A DNA stretch of 8,244 bases from assembly GCA_025997675.1 (NCBI GenBank), contig BNUX01000104.1:1-8244 (forward strand), given 5' to 3'. This document shows, one piece after another, positions 1-5,521 of this stretch. Both the position numbers and the translations under genes were made by a program. The stretch is from Spirochaetia bacterium (GTDB lineage Bacteria; Spirochaetota; Spirochaetia; Treponematales; Breznakiellaceae). Below the pieces are notes generated by a model. The model made no database searches, had not been told where the DNA came from, and worked only from the letters and a program-made list of their open reading frames with translations. Position 1 is the first letter of the stretch. Each line of letters begins with the position of its first letter.

Positions 1-121
1 GATCACCGGCGCAGGCTGGGGATCGATGTTGTTAAAGTATTTTGCCGATGGCAGGGGAACCGAGTTCTTTAGGGGAGCTGCGGCGTCCCGGTATGTAAAG
101 GGCCCCATTTCAAGGCCCGGC
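1..121. repeat. Perfect 121-bp direct repeat, copy 1 (cut by window start)
   Basis: Bases 1-121 are identical to 380-500 (offset 379 bp). Copy 2 is the in-frame one, encoding oraE codons 37-77; this copy is out of frame. 379 is not a multiple of three, so the duplication shifts the reading frame. The true left end lies outside the window. Confidence 0.97.
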
Positions 122-610
122 AACCCCGGAAACATAGGAGTGATAGTTGATGGGCCGGCCCACTTCCTCCTCAATATAGTCCAGCGCCTTCCGCTGTGCC
201 CGTACCTGTTTCCTGGTAATGGGCACCCCGCCCACGCCCTGGGGCGTACCTTCCATGAGGCCGTCAATGTGGGACTGCCCGGCGGTACGGATAACCATGA
301 TATGATCCGCGCCGTGCCAGGCTGCCATTCGCATCCGGCGTATATCATCCTCAAAGCGCCCGGAGGCAATCTCCGTGGTGATCACCGGCGCAGGCTGGGG
401 ATCGATGTTGTTAAAGTATTTTGCCGATGGCAGGGGAACCGAGTTCTTTAGGGGAGCTGCGGCGTCCCGGTATGTAAAGGGCCCCATTTCAAGGCCCGGC
501 GCGGGTGTCCGCCATGTCCAGCCCCGGCGTTTGGGCCGGTAGGTATCCAGGTCTTTAAGCAGATTTTCTATGTCCAACTTTTCGTTATGTTTCAAAGGGG
601 TATCACTCAT
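110..610 (-). pseudogene. oraE: D-ornithine 4,5-aminomutase large subunit, N-terminal part of a broken gene
   Basis: OraE is the large subunit of D-ornithine 4,5-aminomutase, a cytosolic adenosylcobalamin/PLP enzyme that moves the terminal amino group of D-ornithine to give 2,4-diaminopentanoate. I recognise the OraE N-terminus: 166 residues including AAWHGADHIMVIRTAGQSH (97-114) and YHSYVSGVAGP (156-166). The known family is over 700 residues, so the B12 and PLP domains are missing here. The ATG at 610 overlaps the oraS stop (ATGA), typical of translational coupling. After VAG the family continues with P and then an IAVMFAEEG-like stretch. Instead the DNA jumps into a perfect copy of codons 37-77 in another frame and meets TGA at 112-110. 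Either the gene is disrupted by a tandem duplication or the assembly is wrong at this edge. Identity is secure; the break is seen directly, its cause is not. Confidence 0.85.
380..500. repeat. Perfect 121-bp direct repeat, copy 2 (within oraE)
   Basis: This copy is identical to 1-121 and in frame in oraE. On the coding strand both right borders share GCCGGGCC, which also fits the codons expected at the conserved AGP of OraE. This would be an 8-base microhomology suited to a slippage-type tandem duplication. Confidence 0.97.
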
Positions 611-972
611 TTTACTCGCTCCTTAAATAAGGCAACAACTTCGTTCCAACCCTGGCCGGAAACCAACAATGCCCCGGCTTCCTTAATGGAAATGTTTTTT
701 GATTTGGCCAGCTTATAAACCACCTGCCCCGCGCCCTTGCCCATGAGTCCCCGGTCAATGCAGCCGTCCACGATAGGTTTCGTGTCGGTGGACGCAATAC
801 CCATACGCAGCAGAACCGACCGCTCAATGGATGGCGAGGTGTTTTTAAGCCCCAGTTCCAGCAGGGGGTCCACCACCTTGGCGGTAAGCTCCCAGAAACG
901 CCGGTACAATTCCTCATCGCTCAGTTTCGCAATGTGTTTCCGCCGTTCGGCAAAATCGTCCTGTCTTTTCAT
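607..972 (-). CDS. oraS: D-ornithine 4,5-aminomutase small subunit
   Basis: OraS is the small subunit that partners OraE in the AdoCbl/PLP-dependent D-ornithine 4,5-aminomutase. The protein is 121 residues from the chosen start (MKRQDDF), the length I recall for the clostridial OraS. The family-like features are a charged N-terminal helix, RSVLLRMGIAST in the middle and a C-terminal GAGQVVYKLAK region. I chose ATG 972 because GTGAGG sits 6 bases upstream; the longer reading from 1008 would add 12 unlike residues and overlap ord. It begins 8 bases after the ord stop, and its TGA overlaps the oraE ATG, so ord-oraS-oraE read as one transcript. OraS has no catalytic residues of its own in the known enzyme and stabilises OraE. 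With oraE broken here, this subunit would lack a partner unless another oraE exists. Confidence 0.9.
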   Translation of the reverse strand: MKRQDDFAERRKHIAKLSDEELYRRFWELTAKVVDPLLELGLKNTSPSIERSVLLRMGIASTDTKPIVDGCIDRGLMGKGAGQVVYKLAKSKNISIKEAGALLVSGQGWNEVVALFKERVK

Positions 973-980
973 TTTAATCC

Positions 981-2048
981 TCACTTTACAATCTTTGCTT
1001 CTTCGCAAATCAAATCCCGCATATCCCCCATGATAACCCGCGGTACCGGAAGGCTTAACATGGTCTGCAGTCCCGGCCGCGCATTAATGATGTGGGGAAT
1101 CATGTTGACGCACATAGCGATAGTGCCGATACCGCCGGGTACCTCCGGGGAATTGACCATGTTGATATTGGGGGTCCCCTTGATAATCACATAGTCCCCG
1201 GTCTTGACCCCCACCTGTTCCGGCTCAATCTGCTGGGGATGATCCATCTCTATCTTCACCTTCCCGTCAACATACCCATACCCCTTCATGGCGCAGCCCG
1301 CAACGTTCCCCGCCCGGGCAAACCCGTAGGGCGATTTCCGGTCCACATCCGTAACGATGGGTTCCATGGACTGCTTCACCTCATCCACCTTCCAGCCGAT
1401 GGCATCCGCAATCATGTGGATGGATTCGTTGAAGCCCACGTGTCCCGCCAGCTTTCCTGTTTTTACCCCGTCGCGGAATTCATCTGCGGTGATTCCTATC
1501 CCCTGCTCTTCCATAACTGCGGGGCCAAAGGGAGAAAGACTGTTGACCCGCCGGGAAGTAATGTGTTCAACATCCCTGCAGCAGCCGGTCCACAGTATCA
1601 CCAGGAGGTCCATGATAAGGCCGGGGTTGATTCCGGTGCCTAAAACAGACACGCCATTCGCCTTTGCTATGGCGTCAATCTGTTTTGCCAGTTCCGGTTC
1701 CTTAGCCTTAGGGTAGGCCATTTCCTCAGCGCTGGTGATGCAGTTGATTTTTCGTTCCAAAATAAACTTGATCCTATCAAAGGCCTTGCGGGTGAAGGAA
1801 TCGGTGCAGAGCAGCACCACGTCGGCGGCCTTTTCGGTAATCACCGTTTCCGGCGCACCGATGATGACATCCGGCCTTTCCCCCCGGTTGTTGAATCCGG
1901 GAGAAAGGAAATCGTACATGCTTTTCCCGATTTTTCCCGGCCGGCCAACAACCCCGACGATGTCAACACCCTTCTTCTCCAAAAGCATTTCCGCCATACC
2001 GGACCCCATTGCTCCCAATCCCCAAATGATTACTTTTACCTTTTCCAT
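981..2048 (-). CDS. ord: 2,4-diaminopentanoate dehydrogenase
   Basis: Ord oxidatively deaminates (2R,4S)-2,4-diaminopentanoate to 2-amino-4-oxopentanoate with NAD(P)+, the step after the aminomutase in ornithine fermentation. The 355-residue protein opens with a Rossmann dinucleotide fold (VIIWGLGAMGSG, glycines 10, 12, 15, 17). It also carries the dihydrodipicolinate-reductase-like features of the family, including GTGINPGLIMD and SRRVNSLSPFGP in the middle and a C-terminal PGGIGTIAMCVN segment. I chose ATG 2048 (MEKVKV) rather than the open frame from 2117. GGAGCAGGTG lies just upstream, and the extra 23 residues do not look like protein of this family. It is first in the ord-oraS-oraE operon and divergent from orr across 256 bp. 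No defect is visible. Family assignment is strong from sequence and neighbours together. Confidence 0.92.
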   Translation of the reverse strand: MEKVKVIIWGLGAMGSGMAEMLLEKKGVDIVGVVGRPGKIGKSMYDFLSPGFNNRGERPDVIIGAPETVITEKAADVVLLCTDSFTRKAFDRIKFILERKINCITSAEEMAYPKAKEPELAKQIDAIAKANGVSVLGTGINPGLIMDLLVILWTGCCRDVEHITSRRVNSLSPFGPAVMEEQGIGITADEFRDGVKTGKLAGHVGFNESIHMIADAIGWKVDEVKQSMEPIVTDVDRKSPYGFARAGNVAGCAMKGYGYVDGKVKIEMDHPQQIEPEQVGVKTGDYVIIKGTPNINMVNSPEVPGGIGTIAMCVNMIPHIINARPGLQTMLSLPVPRVIMGDMRDLICEEAKIVK

Positions 2049-2108
2049 CGAAACACCTGCTCCTCTGTTACAATATATACTAAGTTTCGTACAATTTTTC
2101 TTTCCTGT

Positions 2109-2120
2109 CAAATACATTTG
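2109..2120. promoter_or_regulatory. Small palindrome overlapping a TTGACA in the ord leader
   Basis: CAAAT-AC-ATTTG is a 5+5 bp palindrome upstream of ord. On the minus strand a TTGACA occupies 2111-2106, but the nearest TATATT (2077-2072) is 28 bp away, too far for a standard promoter. This may be an operator half or chance in AT-rich DNA. Confidence 0.2.
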
Positions 2121-2165
2121 TCAGAAATCGTCTTTACCGCAATAATACTGCATTTGCTGGTTACA

Positions 2166-2220
2166 GTATCTTTATGCGATTAAACAGGGAACGGCACCGG
2201 ACTTTTCCGCATAAAGATAC
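2166..2220. promoter_or_regulatory. 13-bp perfect inverted repeat between divergent ord and orr
   Basis: GTATCTTTATGCG (2166-2178) and its exact reverse complement (2208-2220) are separated by 29 bp containing ACCGG. Neither side is followed by a T-run, so it is unlikely to be a terminator. It sits between the divergent ord operon and orr, a natural place for a shared regulator or a long-stem leader. The repeat is seen directly; the function is inferred. Confidence 0.5.
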
Positions 2221-2256
2221 AAAATGTGTCGGGAAAGGTGAATAATTACTTTCGTA

Positions 2257-2285
2257 TGGACTAAAATGTCTGTTTGTACTATATT
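2257..2285 (+). promoter_or_regulatory. Candidate orr promoter
   Basis: TGGACT (2257-2262, 4/6 to TTGACA), a 17-bp spacer and TATATT (2280-2285, 5/6 to TATAAT) lie just before orr. Transcription would start near 2292, leaving a very short leader beginning with the ribosome binding site GGGAG. It is plausible but not strong. Confidence 0.4.
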
Positions 2286-2304
2286 TTATTAGGGAGAATT
2301 TGTA

Positions 2305-3374
2305 ATGTATCCATTACTTACTATAAACATCGGAAAACTGCAGAGAAACCTTGCAACCCTCACCACTGCGGTACACGGGGCAGGCTGCTCGGTAATGATC
2401 GTAACCAAATCGTTCTGCGCCGACAAACGAATTGTAGAGATGCTGCTTTCGAATGATTCTGTGGATTATCTGGCCGATTCCCGTATACAAAATATACAAA
2501 GCTATGCGGGGAAGGGGAAAAAGACCGTCCTGCTCCGGCTGCCCCAGGAATGTGAAATACCGGAACTGGTTCGATATGCGGACATCAGTTTGAACTCCGA
2601 AACAGCAACCCTTCGCCTGATAAACGAGGAAGCGACCCGGCAGGGCAAGGTTCACCGGGTGGTGCTGATGATCGATTTGGGGGACCTTCGGGAGGGGCTT
2701 TACTTTGAAGATGAAGAGAAGATTTTCAATACGGTGGAACAGGTCCTGGGGATGAAGCATGTGGAGTTTTATGGGCTGGGAACCAATTTGACCTGTTACG
2801 GGGGGGTTATTCCAAAAAAAGAAAACCTGTCCATACTGACCGGCTGGGCGGACCGGATCTATGAAAAATTCGGCGTCCGTCCTGCTATGGTTTCCGGCGG
2901 TAATTCCAGTTCCTACTACCTGATCGAGCGGGGCGGGCTTCCGGCCGGCATCAACAACCTTCGCCTGGGTGAGTCCTTTGTCCTGGGAAATGAAACCGCA
3001 TATGGCGGGCACATCGAAAACACCTGTGCCGACGCAGTGATACTGGAGGCGCAGATTATCGAACTCCGGACCAAGCGATCCCTGCCGGTGGGAGAACGGG
3101 GCGTCGATGCCTTTGGGGAAAAAAAGGTTATCCAGGACCGGGGAATGATCAAGCGGGGGATCCTCGCCATAGGCAGGCAGGATGTGGATACGGATAACAT
3201 CATTCCTGTGGATCCAAAATTGACATCCTCGGTTCCAGTTCCGATCACCTCATCCTGGACCTTAGCGCCTCTGAGGGGGATTATAAGATAGGGGACACGA
3301 TCCGCTTCACCCTAAAATACGGCGCACTGCTCCGGGCCTTTACCGGGAGCTACGTGCACCGGTGCTATATTTAA
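2305..3374 (+). pseudogene. orr: Ornithine racemase with a single-base frameshift near the 3' end
   Basis: Orr is a PLP-dependent racemase of the alanine-racemase N-terminal fold that turns L-ornithine into D-ornithine, the substrate of OraSE. Visible features are the expected PLP lysine K35 in VTKSFC, the phosphate-binding VSGGNSSS stretch and LRLGESFVLGNE. Start ATG 2305 has AGGGAG 8 bases upstream. The intact frame ends early at 3291 (328 residues) because one base is missing at about 3220-3222, in AAAATTG. Reading on from GAC at 3222 gives DILGSSSDHLILDLS and then IRFTLKYGALLRAF up to TAA 3372-3374. These match the known Orr C-terminus and restore about 356 residues. The restored stop overlaps the convergent carbamoyltransferase by 4 bp. 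The cause may be a real mutation or a sequencing error in a short A-run. Confidence 0.9.
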
Positions 3375-4309
3375 ATAGTGACGAGCATTATCGCCTTGAT
3401 CGTGTGTTTCCGGTTTTCCGCTTCGTCCCAGACGCGGCTTTGCGGACCGTCAATCACTTCGGCGGTCACCTCTTCACCACGGATTGCCGGGAGGCAGTGG
3501 AGAAAAATAGTATCCCTGCGGCCTGTCTTGTCCATGAGGGATTGATTGACCTGGTAGGGGCTTAAAAGCTTTACCCGTTCCGCTTTTATCGCCTCCTCTC
3601 CCATACTCGCCCAGACATCGGTATAAATCGCCGCGGCCCCTTCGACTTCCGCTATATCGGCGCTAATCCGTATCTTAGAGCCGGTTGCTGCGGCCAGGCC
3701 TTCGCATGTGCCTACCAAAACCGGATCGGGGTTGAGGCTGGGGGGAGTAACAATGGTAAAATGAATGCCCAGCTTGGCGCTTATCACCATCAGGGAACGG
3801 GCAACATTGTTCCTGCCATCACCCACAAAGCAGAGCTTCTTCCCCTTGGCGGGGCCGAAGTTTTCTTCTATAGTCTGCACATCCGCAAGAACCTGGGTGG
3901 GATGAAAATCATCGGTAAGGCCGTTGTACACCGGCACCCCGGAATACTTTGCCAGGGCTTCCACGGTGGACTGCTTGAAACCCCGGAACTGGATGGCGCT
4001 GTACATGCGGCCCAGGACCCGGGCGGTATCTTCGATGGATTCCTTTTCCCCCAGGTGGATATCCGCCGGCGAAAGGAACACCGGATGGCCCCCCTCCTCG
4101 CCCACGGCGGCCTCAAAGGAGCTTCGGGTCCGGGTAGAATGCTTCTCAAAAATCAGGGCCACGGTTTTCCCCGTAAAACGCTGGTGGGTTTCGCCCCGTT
4201 TCTTTTCGTCCTTGACCTGTTTGGAGAAATCAAGGAGGGTGCGAATTTCTTCGCCCGTATAATCAAGCCAGGTAAGCAGGGAACGGCCCTTAAAGGTGTT
4301 TATATCCAT
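3371..4309 (-). CDS. argF: Ornithine carbamoyltransferase
   Basis: This enzyme interconverts ornithine plus carbamoyl phosphate with citrulline plus phosphate. The 312-residue protein has the carbamoyl-phosphate motif STRTRSSF (58-65), FHPTQVLAD (135-143), DVWASMG (231-237) and the ornithine-binding HCLP (271-274). The sequence resembles both anabolic ArgF and catabolic ArcB. The neighbouring ornithine fermentation genes suggest it feeds ornithine from citrulline, though no arginine deiminase or carbamate kinase is in view to prove that direction. I chose ATG 4309 (MDINTF), the usual family N-terminus; only a weak AGAG precedes it. An in-frame GTG at 4357 would add 16 unlike residues. It converges on orr with a 4-bp overlap and is divergent from the antitoxin gene. 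No defect is visible. Confidence 0.93.
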   Translation of the reverse strand: MDINTFKGRSLLTWLDYTGEEIRTLLDFSKQVKDEKKRGETHQRFTGKTVALIFEKHSTRTRSSFEAAVGEEGGHPVFLSPADIHLGEKESIEDTARVLGRMYSAIQFRGFKQSTVEALAKYSGVPVYNGLTDDFHPTQVLADVQTIEENFGPAKGKKLCFVGDGRNNVARSLMVISAKLGIHFTIVTPPSLNPDPVLVGTCEGLAAATGSKIRISADIAEVEGAAAIYTDVWASMGEEAIKAERVKLLSPYQVNQSLMDKTGRRDTIFLHCLPAIRGEEVTAEVIDGPQSRVWDEAENRKHTIKAIMLVTI

Positions 4310-4393
4310 AATGGCTCTATGGTAGCGGCTATCCTGATATCCTGTCAAGGGCGCCACGAGGGTCGCATATCGCTTCCCCCCTAAAAAAAACTA

Positions 4394-4422
4394 TTGACAA
4401 GCCGTTATACTAATGTTATACT
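4394..4422 (+). promoter_or_regulatory. Near-consensus promoter of the antitoxin gene
   Basis: A perfect -35 TTGACA (4394-4399), a 17-bp spacer and TATACT (4417-4422, 5/6) form the best promoter in the window. The predicted start of transcription is about 4429, which is the A of the antitoxin ATG, so the message would be leaderless. No ribosome binding site precedes that ATG. Confidence 0.75.
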
Positions 4423-4425
4423 CAT
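4404..4425. promoter_or_regulatory. Tandem 11-bp operator-like repeat over the promoter
   Basis: GTTATACTAAT (4404-4414) is followed at once by GTTATACTCAT (4415-4425), with one mismatch. The 11-bp period is about one helical turn, so bound dimers would stack on one face. The second copy covers the -10 element. Ribbon-helix-helix antitoxins commonly bind such repeats to repress their own promoter. Read on the minus strand each copy holds TATAAC, a possible -10 for argF. Confidence 0.55.
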
Positions 4426-4428
4426 CAT

Positions 4429-4623
4429 ATGAAAACAGCAATATCTTTACCGGATACGGTGTATTTTGAAGCAGAGGAAACAGCGCGAACTCTGGGTATC
4501 CCAAGAAATACCTTATATGTAAATGCATTGGTGGAATATTTGCAGAAAAATAATCGCAAAAATATTACCAAAAAATTAAATGAGGTATATACCGATGATT
4601 ATTATAAAGAATTATCTCATTGA
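4429..4623 (+). CDS. Ribbon-helix-helix antitoxin-like protein
   Basis: This 64-residue protein starts MKTAISLPDTVYFEAEETA, the beta strand and first helix of a ribbon-helix-helix DNA-binding antitoxin. LGIPRNTLYVNALVEYL forms the turn and second helix (22-38). A charged tail, ITKKLNEVY, would normally bind the toxin. Relatives I recall continue after KLNEVY with about 15-25 more residues, so the toxin-binding end looks short. It should neutralise a toxin and repress its own promoter, which carries a tandem repeat. There is no ribosome binding site, and the ATG falls on the predicted transcription start. AT-rich codon use contrasts with argF next door and suggests acquisition by transfer. No clear MazF-type toxin follows, only a short overlapping ORF. 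Confidence 0.7.
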   Translation: MKTAISLPDTVYFEAEETARTLGIPRNTLYVNALVEYLQKNNRKNITKKLNEVYTDDYYKELSH

Positions 4624-4705
4624 ATTAAAAGATAAAAACACTACTGATTTAGAGACGGCTCTGCCATCGGCCTTGCTGCGTGATCTTAATGGCACACTTG
4701 ACTGA
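4595..4705 (+). CDS. Short ORF overlapping the antitoxin gene, possible toxin remnant
   Basis: This 36-codon ORF starts at ATG 4595, 29 bases inside the antitoxin gene, with GAGG 9 bases upstream. That is the position and overlap a partner toxin gene often has. The product (MIIIKNYLIELKDKN... ending LLRDLNGTLD) matches no toxin I know and is far too short for MazF or PemK. Its second half (about 4656-4685) is GC-rich inside an AT-rich block, like a patch of other DNA. It may be a deleted toxin gene or not a gene at all. Confidence 0.25.
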   Translation: MIIIKNYLIELKDKNTTDLETALPSALLRDLNGTLD

Positions 4706-4732
4706 AAAATCTTGGGAATATATACTAACGAT

Positions 4733-5053
4733 ATGGATGATTTGGAAGGGAAAGTAAGCACTATAAGGGAATCCATCCTTAAATTTGTACCGGCTAGGTA
4801 TATTTATCTTTTTGGCTCCTATGCCTACGGCAACCCAACGGAAAAAAGTGATATAGATATTTATGTAGTAACGCCGGATAATATAAACAATTTTTCGGAA
4901 CTATACGCAAAAATCGTTGGGGATTTAAGAGAGAAGGAAATATTTTTTATTGATTTATTATTTGGCAGGGAAAGTGTTTTTAATGCGAGAAAGGGAAAAA
5001 ATATTTTTGAAAAGACCATTCTGCAAAAAGGAAAAATTATTTATGGAAATTGA
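4733..5053 (+). CDS. MNT-type minimal nucleotidyltransferase (antitoxin of HEPN-MNT pair)
   Basis: This 106-residue protein has the nucleotidyltransferase core GSYAYGNPTEKSDIDIYV, with the GSxxxG loop and a DxD metal pair. A third acidic residue lies in FFIDLLFG. Minimal nucleotidyltransferases of this size pair with HEPN toxins and, in studied cases, silence them by adding AMP. Its stop overlaps the HEPN start by 11 bp, the usual arrangement. I prefer ATG 4733 (MDDLEG); a TTG at 4712 would add seven residues, and neither has a good ribosome binding site. Its C-terminal codons (FEKTILQKG, 5005-5031) are repeated after the HEPN gene. Low GC indicates acquired DNA. The family is clear; activity and target are inferred. 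Confidence 0.82.
   Translation: MDDLEGKVSTIRESILKFVPARYIYLFGSYAYGNPTEKSDIDIYVVTPDNINNFSELYAKIVGDLREKEIFFIDLLFGRESVFNARKGKNIFEKTILQKGKIIYGN
5005..5031. repeat. 27-bp direct repeat, copy 1 (MNT gene 3' end)
   Basis: This matches 5445-5471 at 26 of 27 bases (mismatch at 5014/5454), offset 440 bp. It encodes FEKTILQKG of the MNT protein. The two copies bracket the HEPN gene. Confidence 0.93.
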
Positions 5054-5444
5054 AGATGTAATGGAATGGATACAGCTTGCGGATGATGATCTTGATTCCG
5101 CAAAAATATTGAACGAAGCATTGCGAAAACATAATGAAATTATATGCTATCATTGTGCTCAGTCAACAGAAAAATATTTGAAGGCTTATTTGACTTGGAA
5201 AGATACGGTGCCGGAAAAAACTCATAATTTGTTATTTTTGAATAAATTGTGCATAGAAAAGGATAATGAATTTCAAAAAATAAATACCTTATGTGATTTT
5301 CTCAATAGGTTTGCTAATGATATACGTTATCCGCATAAATATGAAGTAATTGAAAATGATATAGATTTTTCTATCAATGCTGTTGAAACAATTAGAAATA
5401 TAAAACCAATAATCGAAATAATAAAATTTAATGATAAAAAATAG
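5043..5444 (+). CDS. HEPN domain protein (toxin of HEPN-MNT pair)
   Basis: HEPN proteins of toxin-antitoxin pairs are helical, often RNA-cutting, proteins controlled by a linked MNT. This 133-residue protein has MEWIQLADDDLDSAKIL (7-23) and YHCAQSTEKYLKAYL, both hallmarks of the HEPN domain, followed by a late NDIRYPHKYE segment. The canonical RX4-6H catalytic motif is not clearly present; R-Y-P-H is the nearest match, so RNase activity is uncertain. I chose ATG 5043, which overlaps the MNT stop and has AAGGA about 10 bases upstream. The open frame from 4950 only shadows the MNT gene. It ends just before a repeat of the MNT tail and a strong terminator. AT-rich, like its partner. It could instead be a non-toxic HEPN partner of a nucleotidyltransferase. 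Confidence 0.8.
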   Translation: MEIEDVMEWIQLADDDLDSAKILNEALRKHNEIICYHCAQSTEKYLKAYLTWKDTVPEKTHNLLFLNKLCIEKDNEFQKINTLCDFLNRFANDIRYPHKYEVIENDIDFSINAVETIRNIKPIIEIIKFNDKK

Positions 5445-5471
5445 TTTTGAAAAAACCATTCTGCAAAAAGG
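5445..5471. repeat. 27-bp direct repeat, copy 2 (just after HEPN stop)
   Basis: This begins at the base after the HEPN TAG and repeats the 3' coding end of the MNT gene, still readable as FEKTILQKG but without a start. It marks the right edge of the AT-rich block; GC-rich terminator sequence follows at once. Confidence 0.93.
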
Positions 5472-5473
5472 GA

Positions 5474-5508
5474 GGCGGCCGGGCAAAAATGGCGCCCGGC
5501 TGCCTTTC
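5474..5508. terminator. Strong hairpin terminator between convergent genes
   Basis: GGCGGCCGGGC (5474-5484) pairs with GCCCGGCTGCC (5494-5504): 11 bp with one G-U and a 9-base loop. TTTC follows on the plus strand. On the minus strand the stem is followed by TCCCTTTTTG. It can serve both the HEPN gene (plus) and the minus-strand gene ending at 5522. Confidence 0.8.
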
Positions 5509-5521
5509 GATTAGGTTTTCT

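Noticed and set aside
26..451. Plus-strand ORF opposite oraE
   Set aside because: It is antisense to recognisable OraE sequence and spans the duplicated segment.
2049..2304. Cobalamin riboswitch ahead of the B12-dependent aminomutase operon
   Set aside because: No B12-box-like conserved core was found on either strand of the gap; only the inverted repeat stands out.
4390..5471. Integron cassette or IS element
   Set aside because: No integrase or transposase, no recognisable attC core sites and no terminal inverted repeats were found; only a 27-bp internal direct repeat.
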